Part shown: positions 1 through 5,509 of the stretch, piece by piece
Layout of the letters: each line of letters opens with the position of its first letter
Position numbering within the stretch: the stretch's first letter is position 1
Assembly (NCBI GenBank): GCA_017534365.1
Contig: JAFWCS010000290.1
Coordinates: 1 to 7,577, forward strand
Direction: 5' to 3'
Length of the DNA: 7,577 nucleotides
Source of the DNA: Clostridia bacterium
GTDB lineage: Bacteria > Bacillota > Clostridia > Oscillospirales > Acutalibacteraceae
The notes under the pieces: generated by a model
Told to the model about the DNA's origin: nothing
The model's input: the letters and a program-made list of their open reading frames with translations, nothing else
Database searches by the model: none
Translations under genes and position numbers: made by a program

Positions 1-13
1 CGTTCCTTTCTCT

Positions 14-48
14 AAAAAGAACGGCTCCCGTCAGCGCCGGAAGCCGTT
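14..48 (-). terminator. Intrinsic terminator of murA
   Basis: Read on the minus strand, an AACGGCTTCC arm pairs with GGGAGCCGTT (10 bp including one T-G wobble) around a 9-nt loop and is followed directly by CTTTTT. The hairpin occupies 20-48 and the U-tract 14-19. It begins 12 nt after the murA stop codon, so it very probably ends the murA transcript and makes murA the last gene of its unit. This is a direct reading of the sequence. Confidence 0.88.
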
Positions 49-60
49 GCGTCTTTTGCT

Positions 61-1350
61 TTAAACCGCGTGCGCCGCTTCGTTGTCGGGATAGCGGATG
101 CGGCGGATATCCGCGCCGATGGCGGCGAATTTCTCCACCACGTTTTCATAGCCGCGGTCGATATGAAGAATCTCCTCGATCTCGGTGACGCCTGTGGCGG
201 CGCAGCCGGCGATCAGCATGGCCGCGCCCGCGCGCAGATCATCCGCTTTGACCGGCGCCCCGCGCAGCGCTTCCACGCCCTGCACGACGGCCAGCTGCCC
301 CTCGACCTTGATGTTTGCGCCCATGCGGTTGAGCTGCTCCGCATAGCGGAAACGGTTGGACCAGATGCCCTCGTTGATATAGCTCGTGCCCTCGGCGAGC
401 GCGAGGAGCACCGCCATCTGCGGCTGCATGTCGGTCGGGAAGCCGGGATGCGGCATTGTCTTGATGCTGCAGCGGCCGGGCCGGTGATCGAGCGAAACGC
501 GCACGGCGTCGTCAAATTCCACGACCTCCGCGCCGCATTCGACAAGCTTTGAGGAGATGGATTCGAGATGCTTGGGGATCACGTTTTTGATCAGCACGTT
601 TCCATAGGTGGCAGCCGCCGCCACCATGAAGGTGCCGGCCTCGATCTGATCGGGGATGATGGAATAGGTGCAGCCGTGCATTTTGTCGACGCCGCGGATC
701 TTGATGGTGTCCGTGCCCGCGCCGCGCACGTCCGCGCCCATGGAGTTCAGGAAGTTCGCCAGATCGACGATGTGCGGCTCCTTCGCCGCGTTTTCGATCA
801 CGGTAAGCCCCTCCGCCCTGACGGCGGCGAGCAGAATGTTGACCGTGGCGCCAACGGAGACCACGTCCAGATAAATCGGGCTGCCGATCAGCCGGTCGGC
901 ATGGGCGTCAACGATGGCGTTGTCTTCAATAGAAACGTCGGCGCCGAGCGCCTCAAAGCCCTTGATATGCTGATCGATCGGCCGGGGGCCGAGATAGCAG
1001 CCGCCGGGCATGGCGACCTTGGCGCGGCCGAAGCGGCCGAGCAGCGCGCCGATGAAATAATAGGACGCGCGCAAATACTTTGTCATATCATGCGAGATCA
1101 CGAAGGAATTGACGCCGCGCGCGTCGATCTCGATGGAATTCGCGTTGATCAGCTTCACCTGCGCGCCGATGTGGCGCAGGGTCTTCATCATATAAGAAAC
1201 GTCACTGATAGAGACGGGCAGATTCTCGATCCGGCAGATATCCTGCGAGAGGATCGCGGCCGGGATAATGGCAAGCGCGGCATTCTTGGCGCCGCTGACG
1301 GTCACTTCTCCGTGCAGCGGATTGCCTCCGCGGATGACGAATTTTTCCAA
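61..1350 (-). CDS. murA: UDP-N-acetylglucosamine 1-carboxyvinyltransferase (MurA)
   Basis: This cytoplasmic enzyme transfers enolpyruvate from PEP to UDP-GlcNAc, the first committed step of peptidoglycan precursor synthesis. The 429-residue product has the usual full length for the family and its two-lobed EPSP-synthase-like fold. Visible landmarks are the N-terminal SGAKNAAL segment with Lys22/Asn23, the YLRAS arginine (Arg94), the active-site loop PGGCYLGPRP with Cys118 (the position alkylated by fosfomycin), and GFPTDMQPQ with the catalytic Asp307. Nothing key is missing, so the enzyme should be active, and the Cys implies intrinsic target sensitivity to fosfomycin. The start is TTG at 1350-1348, chosen because the MEKFVIRGG N-terminus matches the family and a GAGGG ribosome site lies 8 nt upstream. 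The gene has its own promoter and terminator and is divergent from the ftsEX cluster. Many Bacillota carry two paralogues (murA/murZ); which one this is cannot be decided from the window. Confidence 0.97.
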   Translation of the reverse strand: MEKFVIRGGNPLHGEVTVSGAKNAALAIIPAAILSQDICRIENLPVSISDVSYMMKTLRHIGAQVKLINANSIEIDARGVNSFVISHDMTKYLRASYYFIGALLGRFGRAKVAMPGGCYLGPRPIDQHIKGFEALGADVSIEDNAIVDAHADRLIGSPIYLDVVSVGATVNILLAAVRAEGLTVIENAAKEPHIVDLANFLNSMGADVRGAGTDTIKIRGVDKMHGCTYSIIPDQIEAGTFMVAAAATYGNVLIKNVIPKHLESISSKLVECGAEVVEFDDAVRVSLDHRPGRCSIKTMPHPGFPTDMQPQMAVLLALAEGTSYINEGIWSNRFRYAEQLNRMGANIKVEGQLAVVQGVEALRGAPVKADDLRAGAAMLIAGCAATGVTEIEEILHIDRGYENVVEKFAAIGADIRRIRYPDNEAAHAV

Positions 1351-1358
1351 GCGATAGT

Positions 1359-1363
1359 CCCTC
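1359..1363 (-). promoter_or_regulatory. Ribosome binding site supporting the murA TTG start
   Basis: On the minus strand GAGGG, within AGGAAAAGAGGG, is followed by 8 nt and then TTG GAA AAA TTC. No ATG or GTG gives a better family N-terminus in this frame, so this site decides the start. A TTG start normally lowers initiation efficiency, which would be a simple way of limiting MurA output; that last point is inference. Confidence 0.75.
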
Positions 1364-1461
1364 TTTTCCTGATTACTTGAAAAGCGATATCATCAAAACA
1401 ATAAAGATAACAATCAAATCATACGAATTGCGGCGCGGATGCTCCTTTAAACGGAAGCGGA

Positions 1462-1473
1462 CCGGCGCGCCGG
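1462..1473. repeat. 12-bp perfect palindrome in the murA leader
   Basis: CCGGCGCGCCGG is a perfect inverted repeat with no spacer. It starts about 8 nt downstream of the transcription start predicted for murA (near 1481), in an otherwise mixed AT/GC leader. The position would suit an operator or a leader RNA structure. In GC-rich DNA a 12-bp palindrome can also arise by chance, so a function is only a suggestion. Confidence 0.4.
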
Positions 1474-1487
1474 CTCAACAATCAAGT

Positions 1488-1516
1488 ATTATAGCACAGT
1501 TTCTGCGGTTTGAAAA
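1488..1516 (-). promoter_or_regulatory. Predicted sigma-A promoter of murA (extended -10)
   Basis: On the minus strand a perfect TATAAT (1493-1488) is preceded by TGC, giving an extended -10 TGnTATAAT, and a TTTTCA -35-like hexamer (1516-1511) lies 17 nt upstream. An A/T-rich stretch with a run of T follows upstream (about 1528-1545) and could act as an UP element. The predicted start near 1481 gives a leader of about 130 nt before the murA TTG codon. The element is convincing by sequence but untested. Confidence 0.72.
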
Positions 1517-1970
1517 GCCCAAACAGCAAAAAAAATACATAAAATCCCCGGCGATTTGTTCGAATTATTGAAAATAACGTCGAAAGCGGACGGTTTGCGT
1601 GCAGACTATATATAGTATAGCTTGAATCCGGACCGGATATATCGTGGGCGGGAACTGGTGAAATCTAACAAAACATGTGAATTGTTTTTGGGCGCTCTGC
1701 CTATGGCTGTTTTGCCGAAACGCCGCGTGGAAAACGCCGGCGCGGGCGGCCGCTCGAAAAAAGGCGCAGAAGAAGCCGCGCCGGGCCCCGGAAAATCGAA
1801 CAAAATCCGCCCGCTTTTTGTGATTTTTTACAAAGGATCCGATGACGACGCCGGGGCGAACAGGCGGTTCTTGACAACGAAAAACCGATGCGAATTTCCA
1901 AATATGAATAAAAAGTGTTCAGAATTCACAATAAGTTAATAAAATTCCACAAAAAAATTGCACATTTCTA
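1517..1970. other. Intergenic stretch without a supported gene
   Basis: This is the middle of the roughly 800-bp divergent gap between murA and the PucR-type regulator. It is a mosaic: AT-rich at 1517-1580, GC-rich at about 1725-1795, and strongly AT-rich again from about 1890. It contains a perfect 12-bp palindrome (1605-1616) and an isolated TTGACA (1871-1876) with no good -10 at 16-18 nt. Open frames here, such as a TTG-initiated 105-codon frame from 1622, lack a convincing ribosome site and read as low-complexity basic/Gly-Ala sequence. I see no tRNA or recognisable riboswitch. Confidence 0.6.
1605..1616. repeat. AT-rich 12-bp perfect palindrome
   Basis: ACTATATATAGT is self-complementary and is followed by a further TATAG. 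It resembles a -10 element on both strands, but no -35 at 16-18 nt spacing was found in either direction. It could be a regulator binding site or simple AT-rich sequence. Confidence 0.35.
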
Positions 1971-1999
1971 TTGCAAAATGAAAGCGCATTGTGTAAAAT
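1971..1999 (+). promoter_or_regulatory. Predicted sigma-A promoter of the regulator-ftsEX operon
   Basis: TTGCAA (1971-1976) and TAAAAT (1994-1999) are separated by exactly 17 nt and lie in AT-rich DNA with A-runs upstream (1950-1957). Transcription would start near 2006, giving a 5' leader of about 147 nt before the ATG at 2154. It is the best rightward promoter in the intergenic region and would serve the regulator, ftsE, ftsX and the hydrolase gene as one unit. Confidence 0.6.
1979..1992 (+). promoter_or_regulatory. Candidate catabolite-responsive (cre-like) operator
   Basis: TGAAAGCGCATTGT matches the Bacillota cre consensus TGWAARCGYTWNCW at 12 of 14 positions, missing the T after the central CGY and the late C. 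It sits wholly in the spacer between the -35 and -10 hexamers, a position where CcpA or another LacI-family repressor would block RNA polymerase. The match was made by eye; the role is inference. Confidence 0.35.
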
Positions 2000-2101
2000 G
2001 TATATATTACGATGGTCAATTTGTCTAAAAACCAAACGAAAGCGCCGTGCGGCGGCCGCCTTGCGGAGGACGCATTGCGCAGCAGGCAGTCAGAACAGCG
2101 C

Positions 2102-2127
2102 TGCCGGCCGCGCATCGCCCGCCGGCA
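2102..2127 (+). other. Possible leader hairpin before the PucR-type regulator
   Basis: TGCCGGC (2102-2108) pairs with GCCGGCA (2121-2127) around a 12-nt loop. An alternative short pairing, GCAGC (2079-2083) with GCTGC (2100-2104), would share bases with the left arm. The hairpin ends 12 nt before the GAGGGG ribosome site (2140-2145). There is no U-tract, so it is not a terminator. It may be only the folding tendency of GC-rich RNA. Confidence 0.3.
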
Positions 2128-2153
2128 AAACAAAGAGATGAGGGGTATACACT

Positions 2154-3236
2154 ATGTCAAACAGAATTTTTCAGGGCCTTGTTCACCAGATGCGCGACGC
2201 GGTCGGCAGGACTCTGGGCGTCATTGACGAAACCGGCACCATCATCGCCTGCAGCGAGCTGAGCAAGATCGGCGAGGTGATCTCCACCGCGTCCGAGGTG
2301 TTTGCGGACAACGAGCTGCATTACATCAACGGCGCGACCTTCTGCAACTTCGGCTCCCATATCCAGACGGAATACGCCGTGTTTGTGGACGGCACCGACG
2401 AGCTGGCCGGGCGGTTTGCGGCGGTCTGCTGCGTTTCGCTGGAGAATTTAAAACAGTATTATGAAGAAAAATTCGACCGGAGCAATTTCATCAAGAACGT
2501 GATCCTTGACAATATCCTGCCCGGCGATATTTATCTGAAATCCCGTGAGCTGCGCTTCAACAGCGAGGCCACGCGCGTGGTGCTGCTCATCCGCATCACC
2601 GATCACAACGACGCGGCGGTCTTCGATTCCGTGCAGAATCTCTTCCCGGACAAGACCAAGGATTTCATCATCAACATCAACGAGCATGACATCGCCATCG
2701 TCAAGGAGGTGCGCAGCAACATCGAGAGCAAGGATCTCGAGAAGCTCGCGCGTTCGATCTCCGACTCTCTGAGCACCGAGCTTTACACCCGCGTGCTCGT
2801 CGGCATCGGCACGACCGTCGAGGGCATCAAGGATCTTGCCCGCTCCTTCAAGGAGGCGCAGATCGCGCTGGAGGTCGGCAAGGTGTTCGACACCGAAAAG
2901 ACCATCGTCAGCTATGAAAATCTCGGCATCGCGCGCCTGATTTATCAGCTGCCTACGACACTGTGCGACATGTTCCTGCGCGAAGTATTCAAGAAGGGCT
3001 CGATCGACAGCCTGGATTATGAAACGCTGTTCACCATCCAAAAATTCTTTGAAAACAATCTGAACGTTTCCGAGACCTCCCGGCGGCTGTTCGTGCACAG
3101 AAACACGCTCGTCTACCGCCTGGAAAAGATCAAGAAGCTCACGGGCCTGGATCTGCGCGAGTTCGACGACGCGATCGTTTTCAAAGTAGCGCTGATGGTC
3201 AAGAAATATCTGGACGCGAAGCCGGAGAAATATTGA
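2154..3236 (+). CDS. PucR/CdaR-family transcriptional regulator
   Basis: A cytoplasmic DNA-binding regulator of 360 residues. The C-terminus is a clear PucR-type helix-turn-helix at about 290-355: FFENNLNVSETSRRLFVH (around 298-315), then RNTLVYRLEKI and a KKLTGLDLREFDDAIVFKVAL helix region, the signature of the PucR/CdaR HTH_30 domain. The middle (about 130-260), with an EAQIALEVGK segment, fits the CdaR GGDEF-like domain, which is not a cyclase. Residues 1-125, beginning with FQGLVHQMRDAVGRTLGVID and followed by IIACSE, look like a ligand- or state-sensing domain that I cannot name. The ATG has a GAGGGG site 8 nt upstream. ftsE follows after 31 nt with no terminator, so the two are probably cotranscribed. 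Known relatives respond to sugar diacids or purines; a cell-wall target is suggested only by position. The family is confident, the ligand and regulon unknown. Confidence 0.88.
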   Translation: MSNRIFQGLVHQMRDAVGRTLGVIDETGTIIACSELSKIGEVISTASEVFADNELHYINGATFCNFGSHIQTEYAVFVDGTDELAGRFAAVCCVSLENLKQYYEEKFDRSNFIKNVILDNILPGDIYLKSRELRFNSEATRVVLLIRITDHNDAAVFDSVQNLFPDKTKDFIININEHDIAIVKEVRSNIESKDLEKLARSISDSLSTELYTRVLVGIGTTVEGIKDLARSFKEAQIALEVGKVFDTEKTIVSYENLGIARLIYQLPTTLCDMFLREVFKKGSIDSLDYETLFTIQKFFENNLNVSETSRRLFVHRNTLVYRLEKIKKLTGLDLREFDDAIVFKVALMVKKYLDAKPEKY

Positions 3237-3267
3237 TCCTCACGTCAACACCGAAGGATTTGATTTT

Positions 3268-4596
3268 ATGATTGAATTTGATCATGTATCCAAGCGATAC
3301 GAAAACGGCACCGACGCCCTGAAGGACGTCAGCCTCAGGATCGAGAAGGGCGAGTTCGTCTTTGTCGTCGGTTCGTCCGGCGCGGGCAAGAGCACCTTTT
3401 TGAAGCTGATCATGCGAGAAGAAGTGCCCTCGGCGGGCACGATCGTCATCGACGGCATCACGCTCAATAAAATGCGCAAACGCAATATTCCGAAGCTGCG
3501 CCGCAAGCTGGGCATCGTGTTTCAGGATTTCCGTCTGATCCCGACGATGACCGTGTTTGACAACGTGGCCTTCGCCATGCGCGTGATCGGAACAAAAGAG
3601 AAGAAGATCCGCCGCCGCGTGCCTTACGTGCTCAGTCTGATGGGCCTGAACGAAAAGGCGCGCAGCTATCCCAAGGAGCTTTCCGGCGGCGAGCAGCAGC
3701 GCGTGGCGCTTGCCCGCGCGCTGGCCAACAATGCGGAGATCATCATCGCGGACGAGCCGACCGGCAACGTGGATCCGCAGATGAGCTATGAGATCGTCGA
3801 CCTGCTCATGCGTCTGAATGAAGCGGGCACCACCGTGATCATGGTCACCCATGAGCACAGCCTGGTGCGCGCGTTCGATAAGCGCGTGATCATTCTGGAC
3901 AAGGGCACCGTGGTGTCCGACGGCGAGACGCTGGATCGCGAATCCGCCACCGCGCACATCAACCCCGCGAGCGAAATTGCCAGTGAGCATATCGCCCTGC
4001 CCGAGGAGGATTACAGCGCCTATGCGCCTGCGGTGGAAATGGAGCTGAATCCGAATCACGGTCTGGAGCCGTCGCCGCGGCAGGCGGAAGCGCCCGTTGA
4101 AGCTGCCGAAGCGGAGGACGAGGCGGAGGAAGCCTTTGATCTGGAGCTGGCCGTGGCGGAGGTGCTTTTCGAGGAACCGGCGGCTGCGGAAGCTGCGGAA
4201 GAGGCGCAGGCCGTTCCCGACGAAGAAGCGGCGGAGGACGACGAACCGTTTGATCTGGAGCAGGCCATGTCGGAGGTCCTTGCGGAAGCGGAAGCCGCCG
4301 ATCTGACGGCGGAAGCTGCCGAAGCGTCGGCGGAGGAGACCGAGGAACCGTTTGACGCGTTCTTTGAGCTGGATCTCGTGGATCTGGACGCCGCAGACGC
4401 GGCCGAAGCGGAGAACGCAGATGCGCAGGACGCCGTTGCCGAGGGCGCGGAGGCGACCGGCGAGCCGGAAGCCGCCGACGAAGCGGAAGCGATTGACGAA
4501 GCGGAAGCGTCCGCAGAACCGGAAGAAGAAGCGGAGCCTGAAACGTTCATAGAGCCGGGACCGGCGGAGGAGATCGGAGGCGAGACCGATGAGTAA
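3268..4596 (+). CDS. ftsE: Cell division ATP-binding protein FtsE with long acidic C-terminal tail
   Basis: This is the ABC-type ATPase of the FtsEX complex, acting on the inner face of the membrane to power FtsX and so switch on peptidoglycan hydrolysis during division or elongation. Residues 1-220 form a complete nucleotide-binding domain: Walker A GSSGAGKS (35-42), Q-loop FQDFRLIP (85-92), signature LSGGEQQR (138-145), Walker B IIIADEP (158-164), D-loop GNVD (166-169) and H-loop His195. FtsE is usually about 220-230 residues; this one has 442. The extra part (about 222-442) is Ala/Glu/Asp-rich, probably disordered, and contains a repeated FDLE-type motif (about 288-370). An AAGGA site lies 9 nt before the ATG. 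The 3' end overlaps ftsX by 8 nt. The reading frame is open throughout and neighbouring genes use the same codons, so the tail is not an obvious frameshift product. The ATPase assignment is firm; the tail function is unknown. Confidence 0.95.
   Translation: MIEFDHVSKRYENGTDALKDVSLRIEKGEFVFVVGSSGAGKSTFLKLIMREEVPSAGTIVIDGITLNKMRKRNIPKLRRKLGIVFQDFRLIPTMTVFDNVAFAMRVIGTKEKKIRRRVPYVLSLMGLNEKARSYPKELSGGEQQRVALARALANNAEIIIADEPTGNVDPQMSYEIVDLLMRLNEAGTTVIMVTHEHSLVRAFDKRVIILDKGTVVSDGETLDRESATAHINPASEIASEHIALPEEDYSAYAPAVEMELNPNHGLEPSPRQAEAPVEAAEAEDEAEEAFDLELAVAEVLFEEPAAAEAAEEAQAVPDEEAAEDDEPFDLEQAMSEVLAEAEAADLTAEAAEASAEETEEPFDAFFELDLVDLDAADAAEAENADAQDAVAEGAEATGEPEAADEAEAIDEAEASAEPEEEAEPETFIEPGPAEEIGGETDE
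4129..4377 (+). repeat. Internal protein repeats in the FtsE tail
   Basis: Two similar 13-residue units occur in the acidic tail: EEAFDLELAVAEV-L at residues 288-300 (4129-4167) and EPFDLEQAMSEVL at 326-338 (4243-4281). A more diverged third unit, EPFDAFFELDL, begins at residue 360 (4345). The shared pattern is [ED]-[AP]-F-D-L-E-x-A-x-x-E-V-L, joined by Ala/Glu linkers. Regular hydrophobic positions on an acidic background suggest short amphipathic helices or a docking motif presented in several copies. The repeats are read directly; the role is inference. Confidence 0.65.
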
Positions 4597-5509
4597 GCTG
4601 AGATATCTGACGAAAGAGGGTTTTCGCAATCTCCGGGTCAACAAGCTGATGTCGGTCGCGTCGATCACCGTGCTCTTCAGCTGCCTGCTGATGGTCGGCA
4701 TCGCGTTCATGATCCTGCTGAATATCGAAAGCTTTATCGAGAGCATCGAAGATGAAAACGTGATCCTGGTGTATGCCAATCTGGACATCGAAGCGCAGGA
4801 TTATGACTATATGAAACTCGGCGTGGAGCTCAAATCCATTTCAAACGTGGCGAACGTGGAGAAGGTGGAGAAGGACGCCGCCTACGCCATGCTGCTTTCC
4901 GAGATGGACGAGGATCTGAAAAACTATCTGGAGGGCCTGGATGAGAATCCGCTGCCCAACGGCTACCGCGTCACCGTCACGGATATGGCCGGCTTTGAGC
5001 AGGTCGTTTCCGAGATCAAAAAGCTGGATAATGTGCTGCGCGTGCATGAGAACAGCGCCCTTGCCCGGCAGCTGGCGAATCTGCGCAACACCGTGACTTA
5101 TATCAGCGGCGGCGTGATCCTGCTGCTTCTGATCGTTTCTCTGTTTATTATTTCCAATACGATCAAAGTGACCATGTTCAGCCGCAGGCTGGAGATCAGC
5201 ATCATGAAGAGCGTCGGCGCGACCAACGCTTTTATCCGCTGGCCCTTTGTGGTGGAAGGCATTCTGATTGGCATCCTCGCGGGCGGGCTTGCCACCGCGG
5301 CCCTCTGGGGCGTCTATCATCTGGTGCAGTCCACGCTTGCGACGACCTTTGATGCATTCGGCGCAACTGTGACCGTGGAATTCCGTGATTATGCGCTCTA
5401 CGTGCTCGCAGCGTTCGTCGCCATCGGCGTGTTCACGGGCGTGTTCGGCAGTCTGACCTCCATCCGGAAATATCTGAAGGAAAGGAAGATCGTGGAGCTC
5501 GATGACTAA
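4589..5509 (+). CDS. ftsX: Cell division protein FtsX (FtsEX permease-like subunit)
   Basis: This integral membrane partner of FtsE carries the ATPase signal to an extracellular hydrolase or activator. The 306-residue protein has the family topology: a cytoplasmic N-terminus with the EGFRNLRVNKLMSVASI motif typical of FtsX, TM1 at about 21-45, an extracellular domain at about 46-170, TM2 at about 172-190, TM3 at about 221-243 and TM4 at about 269-288. The cytoplasmic stretch between TM2 and TM3 holds the conserved NTIKVTMFSRRLEISIMKSV-GAT segment, the expected coupling helix for FtsE. The ATG has GGAGG 8 nt upstream and overlaps the end of ftsE by 8 nt; the 3' end overlaps the M23 gene by 8 nt. 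This tight packing fits a stoichiometric complex. No key segment is missing. Confidence 0.95.
   Translation: MSKLRYLTKEGFRNLRVNKLMSVASITVLFSCLLMVGIAFMILLNIESFIESIEDENVILVYANLDIEAQDYDYMKLGVELKSISNVANVEKVEKDAAYAMLLSEMDEDLKNYLEGLDENPLPNGYRVTVTDMAGFEQVVSEIKKLDNVLRVHENSALARQLANLRNTVTYISGGVILLLLIVSLFIISNTIKVTMFSRRLEISIMKSVGATNAFIRWPFVVEGILIGILAGGLATAALWGVYHLVQSTLATTFDAFGATVTVEFRDYALYVLAAFVAIGVFTGVFGSLTSIRKYLKERKIVELDD

Noticed and set aside
568..1380. Plus-strand open frame of 270 codons opposite murA
   Set aside because: It is antisense to murA with all catalytic residues intact, and its product is Asp/Ala/Arg-biased without a known fold.
1871..1876. Perfect -35 hexamer TTGACA
   Set aside because: At 16-18 nt downstream the sequence is AATTTC/ATTTCC/TTTCCA, which is not a -10. 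The TATGAA further on is too far away.
1622..1939. 105-codon open frame in the intergenic region
   Set aside because: It has a TTG start without a ribosome site, low-complexity Lys/Arg/Gly/Ala sequence and no recognisable family. The frame is open mainly because of composition.
2012..2227. 71-codon frame starting just after the predicted operon promoter
   Set aside because: Its ATG would lie about 6 nt from the predicted transcript start with no ribosome site, and it overlaps the true regulator start in another frame. The product is Arg-rich nonsense-like sequence.
3235..3259. ATCCT/AGGAT pairing that would cover the ftsE ribosome site
   Set aside because: The stem is only 5 bp across a 14-nt loop; it is too weak to claim translational control.
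3199..4788. Long minus-strand open frame (529 codons) opposite ftsE
   Set aside because: It is antisense to a well-supported ftsE and ftsX start. Its length comes from the GC-rich, Ala/Glu-biased tail codons, and its translation is Arg/Leu/Phe-rich low complexity with no recognisable domain.
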